This document shows positions 57,219 to 64,000 of a DNA stretch of 64,000 bases, piece by piece; position 1 is the stretch's first letter, and each line of letters opens with the position of its first letter. Below the pieces are notes generated by a model, which saw only the letters and a list, made by a program, of their open reading frames with translations, was not told where the DNA came from and did no database searches. Source of the DNA: Shewanella sp. MTB7 (GTDB lineage: Bacteria; Pseudomonadota; Gammaproteobacteria; Enterobacterales; Shewanellaceae); NCBI RefSeq assembly GCF_027571385.1, contig NZ_CP085636.1:806001-870000 (forward strand). Direction: 5' to 3'. Position numbers and translations under genes: made by a program.

Positions 57219-57884
57219 ATGAACCAAATCGATGAACTTGTCTTTTTTCATCAAATCGAGGCGCCATGTCACTTAGCTATTTTGGCCGACTCTATCGGAT
57301 TAAAGACGCGTATTATCAGTAAGTCTTCAGAACTATTTAATGGGTTAATGTCAAATAGCTTTTGTTTTATCGCTCAAAAAGGGGAAGCGTTAGATAATAA
57401 GGGTATTCCTTTGATTGCATCTAGACTTGCTTCACAGTTTCCAGTTGCACTTCATCAGGTTGAACCTAATTCATTGCAGGCTGAGTCAGCCTTGTTATTG
57501 GGCATAAAAGGGGTTCTATACTCAAATCAAGGTATGGATTCACTGATGTCAGGTATTACCAATATGGTGGAAGGAGAGCTGTATTTTGACCGGCAATTGA
57601 TCAGCAAGGTTTTTAGCCGTCTCGTGCGAAAGTTAGACAGTGCTAATGATACTTTGCAAGACAGTGCTGTGATGATGCAGATGCTGACCAGCAGAGAAAG
57701 AACGATTATTAGCTTGGTGTCCAGCGGAGCTAGAAATAAAGAAATTGCTCATAGACTATGCATTAGTGAGCATACCGTTAAGGCACATATCTCTTCTATT
57801 TTCAGAAAGACTCAGTCCCGTAATCGAGTTGAGTTGTTGAGATGGGCACAAAGTTATCAGAGTCAGTTGGAGTTATGTTCTTAA
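57219..57884 (+). CDS. csgD: CsgD-like LuxR family regulator
   Basis: This 221-residue regulator has an N-terminal unusual receiver-like region (about 1-145) without the canonical receiver Asp motif, and a C-terminal LuxR-type helix-turn-helix: LTSRERTIISLVSSGARNKE with ISEHTVKAHISSIFRKTQ. Length and layout match CsgD, the curli master regulator in enterics, and its position between csgEFG and csgBA supports that role. It has a strong ribosome site AAGGAGAATTTAT. Binding targets are probably the csgBA and csgEFG promoters (inference). Confidence 0.82.
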   Translation: MNQIDELVFFHQIEAPCHLAILADSIGLKTRIISKSSELFNGLMSNSFCFIAQKGEALDNKGIPLIASRLASQFPVALHQVEPNSLQAESALLLGIKGVLYSNQGMDSLMSGITNMVEGELYFDRQLISKVFSRLVRKLDSANDTLQDSAVMMQMLTSRERTIISLVSSGARNKEIAHRLCISEHTVKAHISSIFRKTQSRNRVELLRWAQSYQSQLELCS

Positions 57885-57903
57885 ATTAACTCTATTCGAA
57901 TAA

Positions 57904-57935
57904 TAAAAAAGGGAGCCGTTATAGGCTCCCTTTTT
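57904..57935. terminator. Bidirectional terminator between the csgD-like gene and csgA
   Basis: Stem AAAAAAGGGAGCC/GGCTCCCTTTTTT with a 6-nt GTTATA loop and A and T tracts on both sides. It serves both convergent genes. Confidence 0.9.
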
Positions 57936-57954
57936 TATGTATTGCTATTTAACA

Positions 57955-59466
57955 CTAGTTTTGAATAACAGTTGCTGTATTGAAGTCTCCGGTTTGGGTC
58001 ACAGATATCGTGTTGTCCATTCCAGTTTGAGAACCCATAACCAGGTTGTCATTGCCGGTTTGGGCAATCGTTAGACTGTTATTATCACCAGTGACGGAAA
58101 AGGCACCATTATCAACACTACCAACCCAGTTACCGTTGCCCGTTTGTGTGATTAAGCCAATGTTTTCATCGCCAGTTATAATGAGATCAATAAGGTTGAG
58201 ATCGCCATCTTGTGTCATCTCTACATCGCTATTATTCATCCCAACCACAGTGACTAGCGTTTCGTTATCACTGCCATCTTGCTCAATATCGACATCATTA
58301 TCGTTACCCGTTATCTCGGCATATCCGAAGTTGGCGTCACCTTCCTGGCTAATATCAATATTGTTATCATCACCAGTAGCGAATGCGGTTACTTCCCCAT
58401 TATCGCCATCACTTCTTAGATCGAAATCATTGTTGTCGCCATAAGCACCAAACGTAGCAAAGTTGGTATCACCTTCTTGATCTAAGGTGACATCATTATC
58501 GTCGCCGAAAATCTGGAATTCAGCTCCGTTATTGTCACCCTCTTGATCGATATTGATATCGTTATCACCACCTTGAATTTCAGCAATAAGCGTGTCACCA
58601 ATTGTGTTGCTATCACCAATTTGAACTATTTCAATATAATTATCATCGCCTTGAGTGAAGGCCAGATAAGATGTGTTGTCGTTTCCTTCTTGATCTATTT
58701 CGATTTCATTATCAGAACCAGAGAGTCCGTACACAAAACCTGTATTGTCATCACCGATTTGGCTAACCACGAAGTTGTTGTCATCGCCTGCAACACCTTT
58801 AACCGCACCTAGGTTGCCATTTCCCTCTTGGTAAACCTCAACATCGTTGTTATTGCCTACGTTTGGTGTGATATCAAGGGAGACCATACCAGCAACGTTA
58901 TTGTTACCAGATTGTGTAATGGCACCGTCATTATCATCACCTTGTACTCGGAAGACACCAAAGTTATCATCACCATCTTGATTGATGACTGCGGTATTGT
59001 TATCACCAATTAACTCAACGACGGCTTCACTTTCTGAGCCATCTTGTGCCACATCTACGCTGTTGTTGTTTCCTGTGACATCAATATTGGTGACATTGGA
59101 GAAGTCGAATTGAGCAACGTAAGTTTCGTTATCGTTACCTGTTACGTCGACATTGGTTTTGTGTGATTCATCGGCTTGATCAACTTCAGTATTGTTACCT
59201 AAACCAGTGGAGTTAACATAAGCTTCTACAGAAGAACCTTCTTGCACGACAGTAGTTGATTGGTTATCACCTTCTTGGCTCACAACGGCAACACTAAGGG
59301 TGCCAGTCTGCTCGACATAGGCTTCTTGTCCTTGAACAGTATCAGCCGTATTGGTGGTTTGTGTAATAGTTGCGGAATTATCTGAGCCAGCAAATGCTGA
59401 GCTAGTCATGCCTAATCCTGCAGTGATCGCTAGCGCAAGTATTGTTTTTTTAGTCTGAGATCTCAT
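57955..59466 (-). CDS. csgA: Giant curlin subunit (CsgA-like)
   Basis: This 503-residue secreted protein has a signal peptide ending SSAFA and then about 20 imperfect curlin-type repeats of roughly 22 residues built on the pattern N-x-hydrophobic-x-hydrophobic-x-Q-x-G-x-x-N. Typical units are NDNDVDIEQDGSDNETLVTV and DDNNIDISQEGDANFGYAEI. E. coli CsgA has five. Turns are rich in Asp (DDN, GDD, QEGD), so the fibre would be very acidic. Each unit should form one strand-turn-strand layer of a beta-solenoid amyloid. The gene lies 14 nt downstream of csgB on the same strand. It is a main-fibre subunit by position and repeats. Confidence 0.9.
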   Translation of the reverse strand: MRSQTKKTILALAITAGLGMTSSAFAGSDNSATITQTTNTADTVQGQEAYVEQTGTLSVAVVSQEGDNQSTTVVQEGSSVEAYVNSTGLGNNTEVDQADESHKTNVDVTGNDNETYVAQFDFSNVTNIDVTGNNNSVDVAQDGSESEAVVELIGDNNTAVINQDGDDNFGVFRVQGDDNDGAITQSGNNNVAGMVSLDITPNVGNNNDVEVYQEGNGNLGAVKGVAGDDNNFVVSQIGDDNTGFVYGLSGSDNEIEIDQEGNDNTSYLAFTQGDDNYIEIVQIGDSNTIGDTLIAEIQGGDNDINIDQEGDNNGAEFQIFGDDNDVTLDQEGDTNFATFGAYGDNNDFDLRSDGDNGEVTAFATGDDNNIDISQEGDANFGYAEITGNDNDVDIEQDGSDNETLVTVVGMNNSDVEMTQDGDLNLIDLIITGDENIGLITQTGNGNWVGSVDNGAFSVTGDNNSLTIAQTGNDNLVMGSQTGMDNTISVTQTGDFNTATVIQN

Positions 59467-59480
59467 ATGACTTTCCCTGT

Positions 59481-59912
59481 TTAATATTGTGTTATGGTTA
59501 TTTCAGCACCATCAGCAATCTGCTCGATGGAGAAGTTAGCACTGCCAAGTTGATTTAAATTAACCAAGTTATCGTTGCCAACTTGTGTAATTGAGGCTTG
59601 GTTATCACCACCAACCTGAATCAGCTCTACTTGATTATTCTTCCCATATTGAACGATATCAGCCTGGTTGCTTTCCCCTAACTGCAGCAGATCAGTGTAA
59701 TTGTAACTACCGACTTGCAAAATATTTGCAGTATTAAGGTTGCCTAGCTGAACTAGGTTAACTAGGTTTTCTCGGCCATTGCTTTCAAGAAGAGTTTGTA
59801 GAGTGACAGGCAGTTCATAGGTACTCGAAGTGTCTAGCGCATCATCTGCCAACACCCAAGTGCTGCAACAAAGAGTGATAAACAGTAAGAGTACAGAGTT
59901 AAGTATTGACAC
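59481..59912 (-). CDS. csgB: Minor curlin nucleator (CsgB-like)
   Basis: This 143-residue secreted protein has a signal peptide ending VLA, then about four to five curlin repeats (NLVNLVQLGNLNTANILQVG, and related units with Q-x-G and N spacing). It ends in a divergent unit ADGAEITITQY. This fits CsgB, which stays at the surface and nucleates CsgA. It is the first gene of the csgBA operon, with csgA starting 14 nt after its stop. The promoter lies in the 487-bp gap that also serves the S8 protease gene. Confidence 0.9.
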   Translation of the reverse strand: MSILNSVLLLFITLCCSTWVLADDALDTSSTYELPVTLQTLLESNGRENLVNLVQLGNLNTANILQVGSYNYTDLLQLGESNQADIVQYGKNNQVELIQVGGDNQASITQVGNDNLVNLNQLGSANFSIEQIADGAEITITQY

Positions 59913-60399
59913 TTTAATACCTCTTATCTATTGATGATTTTTAGGCTTGTTTCGTTTTCAAACCCAATCGAACTCGTTTTACTATCCCTAAGAACTGCTG
60001 TCTAAAGTTTGCGGCAACAGATCCAGATGAGGGTTCAAGTTACAGACATGTGAAAATGCCGCAATCGGAAGAAAGTCTATTTATCAAAGTCTCTCCAATA
60101 AAAAAGTTTTATCAAACCTTATTGGTGTTAACTGTTTGTTTGCATTTTGTTTAATAGTATTTTCTAGATTGACTTCTAATCGTTTTGCTTAAAGTGCTAA
60201 GGCAATGGACGTAGTAAGAAGGTTGTAAAGCCCGTGAGTCAGCTTTCAAAATAGCGAGCGTTGTGGCAACAATCCTGACTGTGAAATGCACCGGAATTTA
60301 CTTTGAGACTTTCTTGGGGAGAGGATTAATACCGAGAAAAGGGTCTTAGTTGGATTTGATTCCGGATATAGAATTTAGGGATAAAAAGGAAGTCAGAAT
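59913..60399. other. Divergent csgB / S8 protease control interval
   Basis: This 487-bp interval contains no gene. It must hold the csgBA promoter (reverse), possible CsgD operators and the promoter of the S8 protease (forward). The stretch 60261-60326 recurs upstream of the M28 aminopeptidase gene (63073-63137). Confidence 0.6.
60261..60326 (+). promoter_or_regulatory. Shared upstream element of secreted proteases, copy 1
   Basis: TTGTGGCAACAATCCTGACT, then TGAAATGCACCGGAATTTAC and TTTGAGACTT, matches 63073-63137 nearly base for base over about 50 nt. It ends 73 nt before the S8 protease start. A shared promoter, leader or repeat origin is possible. Confidence 0.65.
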
Positions 60400-62925
60400 A
60401 TGTTTAATAAGATTTCACCGATTGCACTTGCCATAGCGGCTGCAATTACGGTCTCCGCAGCGCCAGTTCAGGCAAAAGTCACTCAACATGAATACGTTAA
60501 AGATTCGATCCTTGTTGTCTATAAAGATAATGCCACTCAGTCAGAGCGTCTTTCTGCACAACGTTTAGTTCGCGGTTCAATCCGTGACGCTAATGCTGAT
60601 GGTGTTGATGATAAGTTTGCCAATTTAATGAATGGTAAGTTAGCAAGTCTATCACTACGTTCAGGATCTGATGTAATAAAAGCAATTAAAATGATCAGTC
60701 AACATCCAGCGGTAAAATATGCTGAGCCAAACTATGTTATCAAGGCGCTAGGTATGCCTGATGATCCTCGTTACCCTGAAATGTGGGGGCTTAATAATAC
60801 CGGTCAGGATGGTGGCACCGCTGGTGCTGATATCGATGCAGTAACGGCTTGGGATACGTCGACAGGTGACACTGATGTCATTGTTGCTGTGATCGATACC
60901 GGTGTTGATTACAACCATGAGGATCTCCAAGGTAACATTTGGACTAACCCAAATGAGATTGCAGGTAACGGTATTGATGATGACGGCAACGGCGTAATTG
61001 ATGATGTCCATGGTTACAGTGCTATCGATGATGATGGTGATCCGATGGATGGTAACGGCCATGGTACTCACGTTTCTGGCACGATCGGAGCAAAAGGTAA
61101 CAATGGTGTCGGTGTTGTCGGTGTTAACTGGGATGTGTCCATTATTGGTTGTCAGTTCCTCGATGCAGGAGGTTCAGGTTCTACTGAAGGCGCGATTGCG
61201 TGTATCGATTACTTGACTGATCTTAAAGTTAATCATGGTATTGATATCAAGGCGAGTAATAACTCGTGGGGAGGCGGTGCTTTCAGCCAGGCGTTGAAAG
61301 ATTCCATCGAAGCCAGTGGTGATGAAGGCATTCTGTTTGTCGCTGCGGCAGGTAATTGTAGGGCTGGAGCACCTGCACGTGATATCGATCAGGAGCCAAG
61401 CTACCCGGCTTCATACGACTCCGATGCTGTTTTGGCTGTCTCCATGACTACCCGTAATGACACTCTGGATAGCTGTTCTCATTGGGGGCCAACATCTGTG
61501 GATATGGGCGCACCGGGTAGCAGCATTCTGTCTACTACGCCGGGTAATAATTACTCTGTATTCAGCGGGACGTCCATGGCCAGTCCTCACGTTGCCGGTG
61601 CTGCTGCACTCGTATGGTCAATTAATCCAGATCTCACGATTGGTGAGATGAAGCAACTGCTGATGGATTCTGGTGATGCCAATGCAGACTTAACGGGTAA
61701 GACCGTTTCTGGTGCTCGCTTGAACATAGCAACAGCACTGGATATGGCTGATCCATCTCCAAGTTATCGTTTCACAGTAACGCCATCTTCACAAACTATC
61801 GTAGCGGGAATGTCTGCTAGTTATGACTTCAGCGTTGGTAGTGTTGCAGGGTGGGATGAGTCTGTTGCGTTAAGTGTTGAGGTGACTCCAGCGCTTGCTG
61901 GTGTGTCTCTATCTGCTGATACTGTAATGGATGGCGATAGCTTTACACTTGATGTGATGACTGAAGCTGCAACTGCTTGGGGTGATTACACGATTACCGT
62001 TTCTGGTGATGATGGCACTATTCAGAAGAGCAAAACTGTGTCATTAGGTGTACTGCCTCAGGGTATTGAAGATTACCCTTATGGCAATGATGACCCAATG
62101 GATATTCCAGATAGTGATCCAACGGGTATCGTTAGTACTATTGAAGTGACGGATGACATTCAAGTGTTTGGCGTCACTGCAGATGTCGATATTACCCACA
62201 CTTGGAGTGGCGATCTTATCGTAACTCTGACATCTCCTGAAGGAACGGAAAGCGTGCTACATAACCGTTCTGGCGGTAGCACTGATGACGTGGTTATGAG
62301 TTGGGATCTTGCTGACTTTAACGGTGAGATGGCGATAGGAACTTGGACTCTGGCTGTTAGCGATAATGCTGCTGCGGATCTAGGAACACTGAATAACTGG
62401 GGTATCGTTATCTCAGGTGTCGGTGATAGCGTTCCTACTGTTCCAGTTGCCAGCTTTGAATACAGTGTTGATGGTTACAATGTCAGCTTTACCAATACTA
62501 GTACCGATGCCGACGATGATATCGTTAGCTACAGCTGGGACTTTGGTGATATGGACACTTCAACTGATATGAGCCCTACTCATTCTTACGCTGCAGCGGG
62601 TAGCTATGCCGTATCACTTACCGTCACAGATGCTGAAGGTAACACTGATACAGCCAGCATGAATGTTGATGTATTTGATAACGTCATTACAGCTGAAATA
62701 CTTCGCGCTAAGTTGTCTCGTCGTGGCAGTGCGTTAGTTGACCTGCTTTGGGATGGCGCAAATGGAAACTCTGTTGCTATTTACCGTGATGGAGAGATGG
62801 TAGCAACTACAAACAATGACGGTCGTTACCGTGATCGTTTCAGAGATGCGCCAGCATCGGTTGAGTATACTGTTTGTGAAACGGGAACGAGCTTATGCTC
62901 AGATCCAATCACTGCGCAGTTCTAA
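60400..62925 (+). CDS. Secreted S8 subtilisin-like protease with P-domain and PKD domain
   Basis: This 841-residue secreted protease has a signal peptide (IALAIAAAITVSAAPVQA), an inhibitor I9-like prodomain to about 115 and a subtilase domain (about 130-450) with catalytic D166 (VIDTGVDYNHEDL), H221 (GNGHGTHVSG) and S392 (SGTSMASPHVAG). A beta-rich linker (about 455-545), a proprotein-convertase P-domain (about 560-680, with THTWSGDLIVTLTSPEG and LNNWGIVISG) and a PKD domain (about 690-765, YSWDFGD) follow. A C-terminal region of about 65 residues may bind surfaces. A good ribosome site AAAAAGGAAGTC precedes the ATG. Confidence 0.93.
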   Translation: MFNKISPIALAIAAAITVSAAPVQAKVTQHEYVKDSILVVYKDNATQSERLSAQRLVRGSIRDANADGVDDKFANLMNGKLASLSLRSGSDVIKAIKMISQHPAVKYAEPNYVIKALGMPDDPRYPEMWGLNNTGQDGGTAGADIDAVTAWDTSTGDTDVIVAVIDTGVDYNHEDLQGNIWTNPNEIAGNGIDDDGNGVIDDVHGYSAIDDDGDPMDGNGHGTHVSGTIGAKGNNGVGVVGVNWDVSIIGCQFLDAGGSGSTEGAIACIDYLTDLKVNHGIDIKASNNSWGGGAFSQALKDSIEASGDEGILFVAAAGNCRAGAPARDIDQEPSYPASYDSDAVLAVSMTTRNDTLDSCSHWGPTSVDMGAPGSSILSTTPGNNYSVFSGTSMASPHVAGAAALVWSINPDLTIGEMKQLLMDSGDANADLTGKTVSGARLNIATALDMADPSPSYRFTVTPSSQTIVAGMSASYDFSVGSVAGWDESVALSVEVTPALAGVSLSADTVMDGDSFTLDVMTEAATAWGDYTITVSGDDGTIQKSKTVSLGVLPQGIEDYPYGNDDPMDIPDSDPTGIVSTIEVTDDIQVFGVTADVDITHTWSGDLIVTLTSPEGTESVLHNRSGGSTDDVVMSWDLADFNGEMAIGTWTLAVSDNAAADLGTLNNWGIVISGVGDSVPTVPVASFEYSVDGYNVSFTNTSTDADDDIVSYSWDFGDMDTSTDMSPTHSYAAAGSYAVSLTVTDAEGNTDTASMNVDVFDNVITAEILRAKLSRRGSALVDLLWDGANGNSVAIYRDGEMVATTNNDGRYRDRFRDAPASVEYTVCETGTSLCSDPITAQF

Positions 62926-62947
62926 GTAATTAAAATTACTTGTCATT

Positions 62948-62970
62948 AGCGGTCCTCGGGCCGCTTTTTT
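62948..62970 (+). terminator. Terminator of the S8 protease gene
   Basis: Stem AGCGGTCC/GGCCGCT (one bulged base) with a TCG loop, followed by TTTTTT. It begins 23 nt after the stop. Confidence 0.75.
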
Positions 62971-63072
62971 ATCTCTGTAGAAAGCCATTTCAAGATATCT
63001 TCATACATTAACTGTTTTAGAACTGCGTTTATGTATACCAATCAGTATAAGAAGTTGATCTACTCAGAGTAT

Positions 63073-63137
63073 GTTATGGCAATAATCCTGACTTGAAATG
63101 CAACGGAATTTACTTTGAGACTTACACGGGAAAGGAT
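63073..63137 (+). promoter_or_regulatory. Shared upstream element of secreted proteases, copy 2
   Basis: TTATGGCAATAATCCTGACT, then TGAAATGCAACGGAATTTAC and TTTGAGACTT, is the near copy of 60261-60326. Here it ends 7 nt before the M28 start and includes the likely ribosome site (AAAGGA). Confidence 0.65.
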
Positions 63138-63144
63138 GTTTGTT

Positions 63145-64000
63145 ATGAATTCATTTACAAAAATTTCAGCGTTAGGAATTTTACTGCCCCTGCTAACCGC
63201 CAGCACATTGGCAATTGCAGAGGAGAAGAAAGTATGGATAACCATAGGCAGTGATGCGCAGTACCAAGCTACTCAGGTCGGCGCTCAACTCGCTCCCGCA
63301 TTGCAGTATTCCGAGATAGATCAATTGCCTGTTCTTATCTATCAAGCTAATGAAACACAACTGCAAAACTTGACTCAGATCATGCATGAACAGAAGCATC
63401 GTTGTGGCGGTTATATTGTTCATAGCAGTTATCAAGAGGCGGTTGACGCCTTGCAGGGACCGAAGCAGAAGTTGGCGTTTAATGCGCCGCCAATTCAGCA
63501 TAGTGATAAGGTCAATGCACTTCTTCCCCAAATCGAAGCGGGAAAGATCAAAACTACCATTCAATCTTTGAGTGGCTTTACTAATCGATACTATACCAGC
63601 AGTACAGGAAAGCAGGCTGCCGATTGGCTTGCGAGCCACTGGGGTCAACTGGCCAGTCAACATGCTTGGGCCAGTGTAGAGTCATATAACCACAGTGGTT
63701 GGGGTCAAGACTCAGTTATTTTGAAAATAACGGGCAGCCAGTATCCTGATGAAATATTGGTGATGGGCGGGCATCTCGACTCTACCGCTGGCTATGGAAC
63801 AGGGGAGGGAACGGTGGCCCCTGGCGCAGATGATGATGCGTCGGGCATTGCGTCGCTTACCAATGTTGTCAGTGCTTTATTGGAGAGTGGTGAGCAACCC
63901 CAGCGTAGTATTCATATTATGGGTTATGCCGCCGAAGAGGTTGGATTAAGAGGTTCAAGTGAGATCGCAGCAGCTTATAAAGCGAGGGGCGAGCAAGTAT
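63145..64000 (+). CDS. Secreted M28 aminopeptidase (right end outside window)
   Basis: A 285-residue open frame runs from ATG 63145 to the window edge. It has a signal peptide (LLPLLTASTLAIA), a prodomain-like region rich in Q and A, and an M28 metallopeptidase domain with zinc motifs GGHLDST, PGADDDASGIA and AAEEVGLRGSSE. It resembles the leucine aminopeptidase of Vibrio proteolyticus and is probably secreted. It shares an upstream element with the S8 protease gene, so the two may be co-regulated. The rest of the protein, including the last metal ligands, lies outside. Confidence 0.88.
   Translation, partial: MNSFTKISALGILLPLLTASTLAIAEEKKVWITIGSDAQYQATQVGAQLAPALQYSEIDQLPVLIYQANETQLQNLTQIMHEQKHRCGGYIVHSSYQEAVDALQGPKQKLAFNAPPIQHSDKVNALLPQIEAGKIKTTIQSLSGFTNRYYTSSTGKQAADWLASHWGQLASQHAWASVESYNHSGWGQDSVILKITGSQYPDEILVMGGHLDSTAGYGTGEGTVAPGADDDASGIASLTNVVSALLESGEQPQRSIHIMGYAAEEVGLRGSSEIAAAYKARGEQV

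Noticed and set aside
59001..59466. Possible CRISPR-like array, since the curlin gene has periodic DNA repeats
   Set aside because: The periodicity comes from protein repeats of about 66 bp that are imperfect and fully coding on the reverse strand; there are no conserved direct repeats with unique spacers.

Overview
The window looks like chromosomal DNA of a marine gammaproteobacterium, most likely Shewanella. This is inferred from gene content and protein character: a metJ-metBL-metF methionine block, uvrA and ssb close together, a RegB/RegA-type redox two-component pair, a hydroxamate siderophore locus, a curli locus and several secreted proteases. No phage, plasmid or complete insertion sequence was seen. 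The unusual features are recombination scars, two gene remnants, dispersed hairpin repeats and a few uncommon protein architectures.

Layout. 1-7.2 kb: a PhoD-type phosphatase (cut by the left edge), a truncated haemoglobin followed by its likely 2Fe-2S/FAD reductase, a large secreted phosphodiesterase-like protein and a spondin-domain protein. 7.3-15.7 kb: DedA, then an iron-regulated siderophore locus in which an MFS exporter diverges, across a strong Fur-box match, from a fused NIS synthetase-acyltransferase, an N-hydroxylase and a TonB-dependent receptor. 15.8-19.7 kb: an RmlD-like reductase, the RegB/RegA-type pair and a GAF-GGDEF cyclase. 19.8-31.6 kb: an outer-membrane protein of unknown role, a repeat-rich stretch with a decayed gene, a molybdate/sulfate-type transporter, a divergent SDR/LysR pair, an AhpD-like protein coupled to a GGDEF/EAL protein, a TraF-like barrel and a TauE/SafE permease.

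31.6-37.5 kb: the methionine regulon. metJ diverges from metB-metL, and metF follows. Pairs of Met boxes precede both units. The metB-metL junction and the metF 3' end both carry partial duplications whose copies have diverged, as expected if foreign alleles recombined into the block. 37.5-46.5 kb: an RcsF-like lipoprotein overlapping a small hydrolase, GFA and CWC cysteine-rich proteins, a DMT transporter, a hybrid kinase paired with an ABC-type binding protein, and a relic of an LhgO-like oxidoreductase. 46.5-55.1 kb: a DEAD-box helicase, an M28 lipoprotein peptidase, uvrA, a YajR-like MFS transporter and ssb.

55.3-64 kb: a curli locus (csgE-csgF-csgG, a CsgD-like regulator, and convergent csgB-csgA), where the main curlin has about 20 acidic repeats instead of the usual five. 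Two secreted proteases follow (an S8 subtilase, and an M28 aminopeptidase cut by the right edge). Both are preceded by copies of the same roughly 65-bp element, a candidate shared control region. The curli system, GGDEF/EAL proteins and proteases suggest a biofilm and surface-degradation lifestyle (inference).
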